Below the pieces are notes generated by a model. The model had not been told where the DNA came from. It saw only the letters and a list, made by a program, of their open reading frames with translations, and searched no databases. From Porphyromonadaceae bacterium UBA4262 (GTDB taxonomy: Bacteria; Bacteroidota; Bacteroidia; Bacteroidales; Muribaculaceae): a stretch of 64,000 nucleotides of DNA. Shown piece after piece: positions 9,214 to 17,552 of this stretch. Within the stretch, counting starts at the first letter, position 1; every line of letters starts with the position of its first letter. The translations under genes were made by a program, and so were the position numbers. The stretch covers positions 43,891 to 107,890 of the forward strand of contig DGWI01000042.1 of assembly GCA_002396085.1 (NCBI GenBank). Direction: 5' to 3'.

Positions 9214-9258
9214 AATTAATTGAGAATTTACTTTAATTGAAAATTGAGAATTGAGAAT
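9214..9258. repeat. AT-rich tandem short repeat
   Basis: Degenerate tandem copies of AATTGAGA / AATTGAAA units between the thioesterase start and the end of the radical SAM gene. The same unit recurs at several intergenic sites in the window. Confidence 0.6.
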
Positions 9259-9263
9259 TATGG

Positions 9264-10127
9264 TTATTTGCTGTCCAATAGTTGTTGAAATTGTGCGGGC
9301 TTGAGCCCCCAACGTGGAGTGATGACCATGCTTGGCGGTGCCTGAGCCACCCATCGCTCAACCACAATGTCGCTGCGCAACAAGGTTGCCAAGCGAGCGC
9401 ACAACTCGGCATACTGCTGTGCCGTCCAGTCTCGCACCATGACCTCGCCGCGTTCAACCTGGCGAGCCAAAACCGTGCCACGCAACACCTGCAGTTGGTG
9501 GAACTTGACCAACGACACCGGCAGTTGCGAAATCTGTGTGACCGTTGAGCACATGTCATCGTCGCTCTCGCCCGGTAGTCCTAATATCAAATGCACACCA
9601 ACCGCAATGTTCCTTGCCGCGATGCGCTCAATGGCCATGAGCGAACTTGTCCAGTCGTGACAACGATTGACCAACTGCAAGGTGCGGTCGTGTGCTGTCT
9701 CAACACCCAACTCGACAATCACCATGTGCGACTCGTTGACTTGTTGCAGATAGTCGAGCAACTCATCGGTGACACAATCGGGTCGCGTGGCAAGAACCAG
9801 ACCAACCACCCCATCGACCGACAATGCCTCGTCGTACAGACTGCGCAAGTGCTCAAACGATGCATGAGTGGCAGTATAAGCCTGAAAATAAACCAAATAC
9901 CGCATATCCGGATATTTGTTGGCAAAAAAGCATTTGCCCGCCTCAATCTGCTGAGTGACCGACATCGCACGGTCGCAGTAAGGCGGATTGAAAGCGCGAT
10001 TGTCACAATAGGTGCAACCACCCCACCCCAACGTACCGTCGCGGTTGGGGCATGACAGTCCAGCATCGACGGCAATCTTCTGCACCTTGCCGTCAAGGCG
10101 TTGTGCTAGAAATCCAGCATAATCCAT
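9264..10127 (-). CDS. Radical SAM protein, TIGR01212/YhcC family
   Basis: Cytoplasmic radical S-adenosylmethionine enzyme of the YhcC type; the substrate is unknown. The cluster cysteines are Cys26, Cys38 and Cys41 in the family pattern CPNRDG...GGCTYC, a spacing unlike standard CxxxCxxC and typical of TIGR01212. YFQAYTATHA and GLVLATRPDCV are also family signatures. ATG 10127 is chosen: its A is shared with the TGA of aroC (TGATG), implying translational coupling. Length 287 aa is normal. Confidence 0.92.
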   Translation of the reverse strand: MDYAGFLAQRLDGKVQKIAVDAGLSCPNRDGTLGWGGCTYCDNRAFNPPYCDRAMSVTQQIEAGKCFFANKYPDMRYLVYFQAYTATHASFEHLRSLYDEALSVDGVVGLVLATRPDCVTDELLDYLQQVNESHMVIVELGVETAHDRTLQLVNRCHDWTSSLMAIERIAARNIAVGVHLILGLPGESDDDMCSTVTQISQLPVSLVKFHQLQVLRGTVLARQVERGEVMVRDWTAQQYAELCARLATLLRSDIVVERWVAQAPPSMVITPRWGLKPAQFQQLLDSK

Positions 10128-11200
10128 CACAAATGGTTGGTTTTGGCCAGAAGATAATGGTCAAGCACCACCATAGCGGCCATCGCTTGAACCACCGGCA
10201 CTGCCCGAGGCACAACACACACATCGTGCCGCCCATGGGGATGAATGGTGACGGGATTGCCTTGCATGTCAATCGTGTCGATGTCGCGCATCAGTGTTGC
10301 AACGGGCTTGAACCCAATCTCCATGAAGATATTATTGCCATTGCTGATGCCCCCCTGAATGCCGCCCGAATAGTTGTGCTCATAGACCAGTCCTCCATCC
10401 ACAGCGTGCATTGTGTCAAGCGTTTCACTGCCCCGCATCGATGCCAGCATGCGACCTGCACCCATGTCAAACGACTTGGCAGCCGGAATGCTCATCATCG
10501 CACCGGCAAGCGCAGCATTGAGTTTGTTGAACACAGGTTCGCCCAATCCAGCCGGCACGCCCATCACGGCACAACACACCATGCCACCAAGCGTGTTGCC
10601 CTGGGCACGCGCCTCATCGACGGCCCTCGCCATGCGCTGGGCAGTTGTCGCATCGGGACAACGCACCGCATTGCTCCATGTCTGATTCCAATCAAGGGGT
10701 GACCCTGGTTGCAACTTGACATCACCAATCTGCGTGGTGTAGGCAAGCACCTGTATGCCCAAATGCTCCAATACCTGCATGGCCAACGCCCCTGCCACGA
10801 CGCGACTCACCGTCTCGCGTGCCGAGGCGCGCCCACCACCACGATGGTCACGAAGACCATACTTTGCCTGCCAGGAATAGTCGGCATGCGAGGGTCTGTA
10901 AACATCACGCAAGTGGCCATAGTCCTCGCTGCGCACATCCATGTTTCGGACAACAAAGCCTATGGGCGTGCCCAATGTTCTGCCTTCAAAGATGCCGGAC
11001 AAAATCTCGACCTGATCGGCCTCGGCACGTTGTGTCACTAGTTGGGATTGCCCCGGCCGCCTGCGGTCGACCACTCGCTGCATCTCGTTCAAGTCAACTT
11101 CGATGCCCGCCGGCATGCCATCGATGATGCCCCCCATTGCCGGTCCGTGCGACTCGCCGAATGAGGTCAAGCGGAATATGCTACCAATAGTATTAGCCAT
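10127..11200 (-). CDS. aroC: Chorismate synthase
   Basis: Last step of the shikimate pathway: 5-enolpyruvylshikimate-3-phosphate to chorismate, needing reduced FMN. Family signatures are GSIFRLTSFGESHG at the N-terminus, RRRPGQSQLVTQR, YRPSHADYSWQAKYG, DHRGGGRASARET and the C-terminal IHPHGRHDVCVVPRAVPV. Length 357 aa is normal. It is the middle of a minus-strand unit ybaK-aroC-radical SAM with tight spacing (6 bp from ybaK; stop/start overlap with the radical SAM gene). No other aromatic pathway genes are adjacent. Confidence 0.98.
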   Translation of the reverse strand: MANTIGSIFRLTSFGESHGPAMGGIIDGMPAGIEVDLNEMQRVVDRRRPGQSQLVTQRAEADQVEILSGIFEGRTLGTPIGFVVRNMDVRSEDYGHLRDVYRPSHADYSWQAKYGLRDHRGGGRASARETVSRVVAGALAMQVLEHLGIQVLAYTTQIGDVKLQPGSPLDWNQTWSNAVRCPDATTAQRMARAVDEARAQGNTLGGMVCCAVMGVPAGLGEPVFNKLNAALAGAMMSIPAAKSFDMGAGRMLASMRGSETLDTMHAVDGGLVYEHNYSGGIQGGISNGNNIFMEIGFKPVATLMRDIDTIDMQGNPVTIHPHGRHDVCVVPRAVPVVQAMAAMVVLDHYLLAKTNHL

Positions 11201-11206
11201 GAGTTG

Positions 11207-11698
11207 TCAAATTTTGTCAACCGTCAAATCTGCCACAGTTGCACCAACAAACTGCACAAGGACTGCCGGAGCCATCTTGAGTTGCAATCCACGCATACCC
11301 GCGCTTACATAGATGTAGTCGAAGTCGTTGCAGGTCAGATGAAAATAGGTGGGAAAAGGTTTCTTCATGCCAATGGGCGAACATCCGCCACGAATGTATC
11401 CCGTGGTGGGCAGCAACTGTTTCATGGCAATCATCTCAACCTTCTTGTTACCCGAGACACGCGCCGCCTTCTTGAGGTCGACCTCGTCACAGCCAGGGAT
11501 GACACACACAAAGTGTCCGGTGCGGTCGCCATGCAGCACCAGCGTCTTGAACACCTGGTGGATGTCCTCGCCCAACTGCTCGGCAACATGATCGGCTGCA
11601 AGATTGTTCTCGTCCACCTCGTATGGCACCAAGTCGTATGTGACATGCGCCTGGTCGAGCAACCGTGCGGCGTTGGTTTTATTAATTTTCTTTGCCAT
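11207..11698 (-). CDS. ybaK: Cys-tRNA(Pro)/Cys-tRNA(Cys) deacylase YbaK
   Basis: Trans-editing hydrolase that clears cysteine mischarged on tRNA-Pro (YbaK/EbsC group of the INS superfamily). Seen: KTLVLHGDRTGHFVCVIPG, the catalytic-region lysines in EVDLKKAARVSGNKKVEM, and TTGYIRGGCSPIGMKKPFPTY with the GGxSPxG signature. Length 163 aa is normal. It is the first gene of the unit that continues into aroC. Confidence 0.94.
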   Translation of the reverse strand: MAKKINKTNAARLLDQAHVTYDLVPYEVDENNLAADHVAEQLGEDIHQVFKTLVLHGDRTGHFVCVIPGCDEVDLKKAARVSGNKKVEMIAMKQLLPTTGYIRGGCSPIGMKKPFPTYFHLTCNDFDYIYVSAGMRGLQLKMAPAVLVQFVGATVADLTVDKI

Positions 11699-11744
11699 AA
11701 GTTTAAAAATCGTGAAATTTGGGGCAAAATTAGTGGAAGTTATC

Positions 11745-11752
11745 TACCTTTG
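11745..11752 (+). promoter_or_regulatory. Promoter -7 element for the DUF5106 thioredoxin gene
   Basis: TACCTTTG, 22 bp before the start codon; a TTTG at 11718-11721 could be the -33 box with a longish 23-bp spacer. Confidence 0.55.
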
Positions 11753-11774
11753 CAAAAAATAAAACTCAAAAACG

Positions 11775-12596
11775 ATGAAAAAATTGATTTTTAGTGCCAT
11801 CTTGGCCATCGCCGCCAGTCTGAGCGGCAGCGCTCAGTTTTATGGCATCGATGTTGACAAACTGTCGCTCCTCTTCCAGCAAGCCGCAAAACTGCCACAA
11901 GAAAACGCTGTGATTGTCGTGAGCAGCACCATGAACGCCCTGGCGCAGAACCCACAGGGCTATCGCAAGGCACTGGAGTTTGCCGAGAACCGTCTGGGCA
12001 ACCCTGCCGACTCGCTGCACAACGAGGAGATGTACATTGCCTGTCTGGAGCACGCAGCCAATGGCTATGTGCTGGGTAACAACGAAAAAGAACGCCCCAA
12101 GTTGCTACTTGACATGGCCAAGAAGAACCGCATCGGCACAATGGCTGCCGACATCGAGTATGTGACTACCGACGGCCAGACTCACCACCTGAATGCTCCT
12201 TGCGAACAGTACACACTGCTCTACTTCAACGACCCCGACTGCGATGCCTGCCAGAAGGTCAAGGCCAACCTGGAGAATTCAGCCACAGTCAAGGACTTGG
12301 TCAACCAGAATCTGCTTAAGGTTGTCGCCATATATCCCGAGAGCAATCAGAAGTTGTGGAAGAAGGCTTCATACCCCACCTGGATGATCAACGGTTGGGA
12401 CAAGAAGCAGGCCATCGAGAACGAAGGTACATATGTCATGCCAGCCACACTGCCCGTGTTCTATTTGCTCGCTCCTGACAAAACCGTGCTGATGAAGAAC
12501 GAACCCAGCCTCAAGCGCATCGAAGGCGCATTGACTAAGGTCATGACCAGTGCAGACAACAATCCGCAGTCGCTGGCCAAGTTGCTGTTCAACTAA
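11775..12596 (+). CDS. Exported DUF5106/thioredoxin-fold protein
   Basis: Predicted periplasmic or envelope thiol-disulfide protein. Signal peptide MKKLIFSAILAIAASLSGSA; residues about 22-130 form the helical DUF5106-like region; a thioredoxin-like fold follows (TLLYFNDPDCDACQKVKANL) with a Cys156-Asp-Ala-Cys159 pair, and the cis-Pro region is likely in YVMPATLPVFYLL. CDAC rather than CGPC suggests an altered redox potential. Length 273 aa. The gene is convergent with tilS and their ends overlap by 4 bp. Confidence 0.85.
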   Translation: MKKLIFSAILAIAASLSGSAQFYGIDVDKLSLLFQQAAKLPQENAVIVVSSTMNALAQNPQGYRKALEFAENRLGNPADSLHNEEMYIACLEHAANGYVLGNNEKERPKLLLDMAKKNRIGTMAADIEYVTTDGQTHHLNAPCEQYTLLYFNDPDCDACQKVKANLENSATVKDLVNQNLLKVVAIYPESNQKLWKKASYPTWMINGWDKKQAIENEGTYVMPATLPVFYLLAPDKTVLMKNEPSLKRIEGALTKVMTSADNNPQSLAKLLFN

Positions 12597-13951
12597 CAAA
12601 GATATTTGAGTAATACATAATCGGTTGAACCGGGGTCAACAACATAGGCCTGTGCCGCCCGATGCCCCAACACCCACACAATCTCGCCGTCTGCCTCCAA
12701 GAGCCAGACGGCCTTTTTTTGTTCAGTTGACAGCCTGAGATCGACAAACAGATCGCTGAGCAACTTGCTCCCCTTCATGCCATAGGGACGAAAGCGGTCG
12801 CCTTGCTGCCAGTGGCGAAGCAACACATGCTTGCATCGCAAAATATCATTGTTGAACGCTACCTTCAGTCTCCCGTCAACCATCGCACGGTCAAATGGTG
12901 GGTTATGTGTGATGACATTCAACTCACCCCCTATTGCTACAGCCTGCGTCCAATCCAGCACAAAATCGACCTGCTTGTCACCAGGCTCGCTGACACTAGT
13001 ATTTCCCTGAACGACAATCACATCGCGCTCAACAATTAGAGCGTGACTCCAAGTCGTAAACTTAGACCCTACACTTGCTTGCATAGCCTGGTCGCACTGC
13101 ACGCGATTGAAACCCATGTGACGAATCAGCGCATAGAGCGCCATCCCAGGTTGTGGTGCTCGACAGAGGTCATCCTTGCGAAAACACCATATATCACTGC
13201 CTTCATCGTAACTACCCACCTCATCTCCAAAACGCCCGACCAGATAATCTAACAATGCCTTCTCGTCATTCAGATGGTTCATGGTATCGGTAATGCGCAG
13301 CCGCGCTTGATCGAACTGTTTGTCAATAGTCGGCAAGACCACATTGCGCAAGCGGTTGCGATTATAGTCATTCTCAAGATTGGTGCTATCGGTGACATAG
13401 TCCTGATTAACTTCCGCCAGATAGTCCAGCACTTGCTGACGTGTCACCTGCAGCATGGGGCGAGCGACACGCGACTCCCTGCTGTCTTGCGACATGCCCA
13501 CCAAACCACTGATACCCGTTCCTCGCAAGAGATTGATGAAGAAAGTCTCGACATTGTCATCAGCATGATGGGCCACAACCACCCTGCGGCAGTTGAGTTG
13601 CCTACTTAAGGCCTGAAACCAGTCATATCGCAGATTGCGGCACGCCATCTCGGTTGACGCACTCTTGTGCTCGCGCTTGTAGGCCATCACGTCGAAGTCC
13701 TTAACATGCAGTTCTACACCAAGACTCTGACACAAATTGCGCACAAACTGCTCATCGCGCATCGACTCGTCGCCCCGCAGATGGAAGTTGCAGTGTGCCG
13801 CAATGCACGTGTAACCCAGTTCAAGCAATGCACGCAACAATGCCACCGAATCGGCACCGCCGCTCAACGCGACTAAAAGCCTAGCATTGACAGCATCTGA
13901 CAATCCGACCAGGGCCATTGATTTTGCAATATTTTCTACGACAACATTCAT
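12593..13951 (-). CDS. tilS: tRNA(Ile)-lysidine synthetase
   Basis: ATP-dependent enzyme that converts C34 of the AUA-reading tRNA-Ile to lysidine; essential. The PP-loop SGGADS is at residues 30-35, followed by AHCNFHLRGDES, HHADDNVETFFINLLRGTGISGL and RPML, and a C-terminal substrate-binding domain ending in GDRFRPYGMKGSKLLSDLF. Length 452 aa is in the usual range. ATG 13951 is in frame; a second ATG at 13947 is not. Its last 4 bp overlap the convergent neighbour. Confidence 0.96.
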   Translation of the reverse strand: MNVVVENIAKSMALVGLSDAVNARLLVALSGGADSVALLRALLELGYTCIAAHCNFHLRGDESMRDEQFVRNLCQSLGVELHVKDFDVMAYKREHKSASTEMACRNLRYDWFQALSRQLNCRRVVVAHHADDNVETFFINLLRGTGISGLVGMSQDSRESRVARPMLQVTRQQVLDYLAEVNQDYVTDSTNLENDYNRNRLRNVVLPTIDKQFDQARLRITDTMNHLNDEKALLDYLVGRFGDEVGSYDEGSDIWCFRKDDLCRAPQPGMALYALIRHMGFNRVQCDQAMQASVGSKFTTWSHALIVERDVIVVQGNTSVSEPGDKQVDFVLDWTQAVAIGGELNVITHNPPFDRAMVDGRLKVAFNNDILRCKHVLLRHWQQGDRFRPYGMKGSKLLSDLFVDLRLSTEQKKAVWLLEADGEIVWVLGHRAAQAYVVDPGSTDYVLLKYLC

Positions 13952-14018
13952 TTTTTGTCATCTTGAACATGCAAAGGTACTGTATTTTCGTTAAAAAACA
14001 GCCCTTAATGCCTAATTA

Positions 14019-14050
14019 TTTGCAGAATAAGTCGAAAAACAGTAATTTTG
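14019..14050 (+). promoter_or_regulatory. Promoter of the OprP-like porin
   Basis: -33 TTTG (14019-14022), 20 bp, -7 TAATTTTG (14043-14050); start codon at 14071. Confidence 0.75.
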
Positions 14051-14070
14051 CCGAAAAGTTTATAGTTTCT

Positions 14071-15087
14071 ATGAAGAAAATCATTTGTCTCGCCCTTGTG
14101 GCTGCTTTTGGACTATGCGCAATGGCACAGTCAAAGGCTGCTCAAGTTTTCGATAAGATAGCCGAGCGGTTCACATTCTCGGGCTATGCCCAGCTGGGCT
14201 GGGAATACCACGACCAGAGCGACCCTAATAACGAATTCAAGCTCAACAAACTCATTATCATGAGCAAATTGCGCATCACCGACAACTGGAGCGCATTCGC
14301 AATGTTTGACTTCAAGGGCTTCACGCTGCAAGAGTTGTGGACCAACTACAGCGTTAAGCCCTGGCTCAACATCAAGTTGGGTCAGTTCAAGACACCATTC
14401 AGCATCGAGAACCCTTTGTCACCGTCCATCCTCGAGACTGTGGACCAGCCCTCGCTGGCTACAAGCTACATGGTGATGGGCAGCGGCCTGATGATGCCCA
14501 AGGGAGCCGGACGTGATATCGGTCTGACAGTTTATGGCGATGCAGGCCGCTATGTGAGTTACGATTTGGCTGTGATGAACGGTGCCGGACGAGGCAAGAG
14601 TGATGACAACTCGTGGAAGGACTTTGTGGCACGGCTGACGTTGCATCCACTCAAGTGCCTGGATGTGAGCGCCTCGACCATCCTGGGCAAGGGTGCGACC
14701 GACATACTCAACGAGGTCGATCGTTATCTGGTGTGGAAAGACCGTGAAGTCAAACTGGACTACACGCGCAGCCGCTGGGCCGTGGGAGCCTACCTGAAAA
14801 CCGCTCCAATTGATGTGAGAGCCGAATGGATGTGGGGCAAGGATGGAGAGATGGACAGCAATGGCGGCTATGTAACCGCACTGGTCAAAAATGTGGGCGT
14901 CAAGGGGCTGGACCTGATCGGGTCATTCAACCATCTGGAGATGTTCAGCACTACTGACCGTTACTATGCCGGAGTCCAGTACTGGGTGTACAAGAAGTGC
15001 CGTGTGCAAGCCGGCTACAGCTACACAAAGATCAAACCCCTGGAGGGTGAGAATGGCATCCTGACTCAAGTGCAGGTCGCTTTCTAA
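14071..15087 (+). CDS. OprP/OprO-like outer-membrane porin
   Basis: Beta-barrel channel of the phosphate/polyphosphate-selective porin family. Signal peptide MKKIICLALVAAFGLCAMAQ; the body starts FTFSGYAQLGWEYHDQ and consists of alternating amphipathic strands (LRITDNWSAFAMFDFKG, WLNIKLGQFKTPFS, VDVRAEWMWGKDG-like), ending in a strand with a terminal Phe (QVQVAF) as barrel proteins do. At 338 residues it is somewhat short for the family. Ion selectivity is not readable. It is probably transcribed with the downstream exported gene (33 bp apart). Start fixed by the signal peptide. Confidence 0.85.
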   Translation: MKKIICLALVAAFGLCAMAQSKAAQVFDKIAERFTFSGYAQLGWEYHDQSDPNNEFKLNKLIIMSKLRITDNWSAFAMFDFKGFTLQELWTNYSVKPWLNIKLGQFKTPFSIENPLSPSILETVDQPSLATSYMVMGSGLMMPKGAGRDIGLTVYGDAGRYVSYDLAVMNGAGRGKSDDNSWKDFVARLTLHPLKCLDVSASTILGKGATDILNEVDRYLVWKDREVKLDYTRSRWAVGAYLKTAPIDVRAEWMWGKDGEMDSNGGYVTALVKNVGVKGLDLIGSFNHLEMFSTTDRYYAGVQYWVYKKCRVQAGYSYTKIKPLEGENGILTQVQVAF

Positions 15088-15120
15088 CAGTTTAATGGCT
15101 GACTACAGGATGAATTGAAG

Positions 15121-15987
15121 ATGCGAAAACACATTATATATATTGCGATGGCACTATTTGCGGCAAGCGCAATGCCCCTGGCTGCACAGAACAGCGAGGA
15201 CGACTATGACGAGAGCATCCGCATGCCCATACGCCGTCTCCACCCTGAACGTGAGCGCGAAAAGGCTCGCAAGAAACTGCAGCAAGAACTTGATGCTAAG
15301 AACAAAAGTCAGCAGACATCAGACGACGCGTGGGAGGACAACAACCAGCCTAAGCCCAAGAAAGACAATCGTCGTGTCGTGGGCAAGTCGGCACTACCAC
15401 AGTCGACAGCCGACAAGTCGGTCATCAACGAGTTGCTGAGCAAGGACTACTCACTCGTGGAGTATCTGCCCGCCGCGCCACAGCCGATGCGCTGGAAAGA
15501 TGACCCCATCCGTGAGACCGAAAATGAGTTGCTGATGCAGGTAAGCAAAAGTTCGCCCCAATCTGGCACTATGCGCTACATGCCTCGCGATGTGTCGATG
15601 TCACGCACCGAGAATGCATTCTATGCCTACTTTACCACCTCGGGCGGCCAGGTCGAGCCCCTGCACCTGCGCGTCCAGTACTATGCCGACGACCCGTTGC
15701 AGTTCAACGACATCCTGTTTCAGATCGACGGCTTTGACTACCGTTACCGAGCCACATCGCCTCGTCGCGGCAAGGGTACGGGCCGCATGATCTGGGAAGA
15801 GAGCGACCAGGTGGCTGTCGCCGCCAACAAAGACCTGATCTATGCCTTGTCGCATGCCCACTGGGTGCGCATGTCACTAGTGGGTGCCGATGGCACCAAA
15901 CATGTGAAAATGTTAACAGAAAAGCAAATTCGCGACTTCTATTCCATTTTGCAACTCTACCGATTGTTGGGAGGCGAAATTGACTGA
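15121..15987 (+). CDS. Exported protein, unrecognised family, paralog of the next gene
   Basis: Not recognised. The 288-residue protein has a signal peptide (MRKHIIYIAMALFAASAMPLAAQ), a charged low-complexity stretch (residues about 25-95, rich in E/R/K/Q/D) and a conserved C-terminal region: LLSKDYSLVEYLP, TENAFYAYF, LRVQYYADDPLQF, IDGFDYRYRATSPRRGKG, MIWEESDQVA, KDLIYALSHAHWV. The same blocks occur in the gene at 16170. ATG 15121 is preferred to a TTG two codons earlier. It follows the porin by 33 bp and ends at a terminator, so porin and this protein may act together at the cell surface; that is inference. Confidence 0.7.
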   Translation: MRKHIIYIAMALFAASAMPLAAQNSEDDYDESIRMPIRRLHPEREREKARKKLQQELDAKNKSQQTSDDAWEDNNQPKPKKDNRRVVGKSALPQSTADKSVINELLSKDYSLVEYLPAAPQPMRWKDDPIRETENELLMQVSKSSPQSGTMRYMPRDVSMSRTENAFYAYFTTSGGQVEPLHLRVQYYADDPLQFNDILFQIDGFDYRYRATSPRRGKGTGRMIWEESDQVAVAANKDLIYALSHAHWVRMSLVGADGTKHVKMLTEKQIRDFYSILQLYRLLGGEID

Positions 15988-16011
15988 CCTCTGTCTCACA
16001 AACCGCACCAC

Positions 16012-16048
16012 AAGCCTTGTCCTGAAGCATTGACAAGGCTTCTTTTTT
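16012..16048 (+). terminator. Intrinsic terminator after the porin operon
   Basis: Ten-bp perfect stem (16012-16021 with 16032-16041) followed by six T (16043-16048). Confidence 0.9.
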
Positions 16049-16109
16049 GCGTTTTCGGGTTGTTTACGAACCCAAATAATTTTTTTTTGTAAATTTTTTT
16101 GAGTTTTAT

Positions 16110-16140
16110 TTTGTAAATTCAAAACTTCGTTGTAATTTTG
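16110..16140 (+). promoter_or_regulatory. Promoter of the lipoprotein paralog
   Basis: -33 TTTG (16110-16113), 19 bp, -7 TAATTTTG (16133-16140); start codon at 16170. Confidence 0.75.
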
Positions 16141-16169
16141 TGCCGTAAAAACAATCCTGTGTTATCAAG

Positions 16170-16928
16170 ATGAATAAAACGACCCTCTACCGTCACTTCG
16201 TTCCGGCACTTGCTTCTAGTGCCCTGTTGATTTGCGTAAGCAGTTGTGCATTGTTTGGCAACCCCAATTGCCACTGCACGCACCCAGGGCCCTGTGTTTG
16301 CTGCACTCAGGATCAGTCTGAACGAGTTGTCGTGGGTCACCGTCCCGTCCAGCAGGACTCGACAGTCGACAAGTCCTACCTTAAGGCCCTGCTCAGCAAG
16401 GACTACTCACTGCACGAGTACCTGCCCGAAGAGCCCAAACGCCTGGTGTGGGTTGATGACACAGTGCATGAGACAATCGGTGAACTTCAAGACTATTTCA
16501 AGACGAGCAACGGCATGACGATGGCTCGCAACTTGACCACCGACTACACCGAGAACGCCATCTACTTCTATTTCAGGGAACGCTATGACGGCACCCCCGA
16601 ACCACTGCGCCTGCGCGTGCAATACTATGCCGACGACCCGCTGCAGTTCGAGAAGTTGCACTTCATCATTGATGGCTTTGACTACTACTTCACGCCCACC
16701 AACTTCCAGCGCGGCAAGGGCAAGGGCATCATGATCTGGGAAACCAGTGATGACCCGCTGACCGCTTCGGACAAAGACCTAATCTATGCACTCACCCACT
16801 GCAAGTGGTGCCAGTTGAAGATTATGGGCAAAGACGGCATGCAGCACGTCAAGATGATCAGCGACAGCCAATTTGACGATTTCCGTCGCACGCTGAAGTA
16901 CTACCGCCTGAAGGGTGGCACATTCTGA
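16170..16928 (+). CDS. Lipoprotein, unrecognised family, paralog of the previous gene
   Basis: Not recognised. The 252-residue product looks like a lipoprotein: a hydrophobic stretch ends in LLICVSSCALF, with Cys27 as the likely lipid-modified residue. A Cys-rich segment follows (NPNCHCTHPGPCVCC, residues about 31-45), perhaps metal- or disulfide-bonded. The C-terminal domain repeats the blocks of its neighbour: LLSKDYSLHEYLP, TENAIYFYF, LRVQYYADDPLQF, IDGFDYYFTPTNFQRGKG, MIWETSDDPL, DKDLIYALTHCKW, MQHVKM. It has its own promoter and terminator. Confidence 0.7.
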   Translation: MNKTTLYRHFVPALASSALLICVSSCALFGNPNCHCTHPGPCVCCTQDQSERVVVGHRPVQQDSTVDKSYLKALLSKDYSLHEYLPEEPKRLVWVDDTVHETIGELQDYFKTSNGMTMARNLTTDYTENAIYFYFRERYDGTPEPLRLRVQYYADDPLQFEKLHFIIDGFDYYFTPTNFQRGKGKGIMIWETSDDPLTASDKDLIYALTHCKWCQLKIMGKDGMQHVKMISDSQFDDFRRTLKYYRLKGGTF

Positions 16929-16980
16929 GGAAAATTCTAATACTCAAGGTAAATATATAATAATGGTTTGTACATGCGAG

Positions 16981-17018
16981 AAGGGTTCCAGCCGTGTTGG
17001 CCAGAACCCTTTGCTTTT
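16981..17018 (+). terminator. Intrinsic terminator after the lipoprotein gene
   Basis: Stem AAGGGTTC (16981-16988) with GAACCCTT (17004-17011), extended inward, and a T run at 17014-17018. Confidence 0.8.
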
Positions 17019-17042
17019 TATCGTTTGTTAGCGGATGAGCAC

Positions 17043-17083
17043 AAAAAAAAGATAGTCTAAGCGTGTGTCTTGGGCTATCTTTT
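17043..17083 (-). terminator. Probable terminator of the winged-helix gene
   Basis: AAAAGATAG (minus) pairs with CTATCTTTT across an 18-20 base loop, with an eight-T run (17043-17050) after it on the minus strand. The long loop lowers confidence; a second GC-rich inverted repeat lies between it and the gene. Confidence 0.55.
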
Positions 17084-17145
17084 GGATGTTTCGGGAGCCT
17101 CACTGCCACTCTTGCAGTCTCCCGCAGTCAGAATTCAGTCAGGTG

Positions 17146-17349
17146 TTAGAGCAGAGTGACCTCAACGTCAGTCTCAGTTGCTTCGACATTCACCTTACCT
17201 TCACGGGCAAGCCAGCCAATTGCAGCATAGAGTTCCTTCTCTTTGAGTTTAGTTGCTTTCTTCAGCCCCTTAACACTGAGGGTGCTGTTGGCATCGTTCA
17301 GCGCATTCCATGTAGCGCCAGCCCATAATCCAATAGTTTCAACGTTCAT
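17146..17349 (-). CDS. Winged helix-turn-helix protein (DUF2582-like)
   Basis: A 67-residue small cytoplasmic protein that is essentially one winged helix domain: helix 1 IGLWAGATWNALN, recognition-like helices VKGLKKATKLKEKELYAAIGWLAREG, then a beta wing KVNVEATETDVEVTLL. Such single-domain proteins are common in Bacteroidota and are presumed nucleic acid binders, but targets are unknown. It is a monocistronic gene with its own promoter. Confidence 0.85.
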   Translation of the reverse strand: MNVETIGLWAGATWNALNDANSTLSVKGLKKATKLKEKELYAAIGWLAREGKVNVEATETDVEVTLL

Positions 17350-17385
17350 AAATACAAAAATTTAATATAACATCAAAAATCGGGG

Positions 17386-17417
17386 CAAATTTACATCAAT
17401 ATTTCATATCATACAAA
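17386..17417 (-). promoter_or_regulatory. Promoter of the winged-helix gene
   Basis: Minus strand: -33 TTTG (17414-17417), 20 bp, -7 TAAATTTG (17386-17393), about 37 bp before the start codon. Confidence 0.75.
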
Positions 17418-17540
17418 TTAGAGAGCCAAAAAAGTTGCTGAAAAACATAAAAACTGCCTTTTTTGGTAAGAAACAAACACGAATCATGCCCCACACGACT
17501 TCTTGCCAGGCATAATAGAATTCACTTCAATTTTTTTTTG

Positions 17541-17548
17541 TAATTTTG
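17541..17548 (+). promoter_or_regulatory. -7 element of rsgA, nearly on top of the start codon
   Basis: TAATTTTG ends 4 bp before ATG 17553. No clear -33 box is present 19-21 bp upstream; a T-rich run precedes it. If used, the mRNA would be leaderless or start within a base or two of the ATG. Confidence 0.5.
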
Positions 17549-17552
17549 CAGC

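Noticed and set aside
14071..16928. Gliding motility gldN-type locus
   Set aside because: The tandem paralogs lack the GldN signatures I know, and no gldKLM genes are adjacent.
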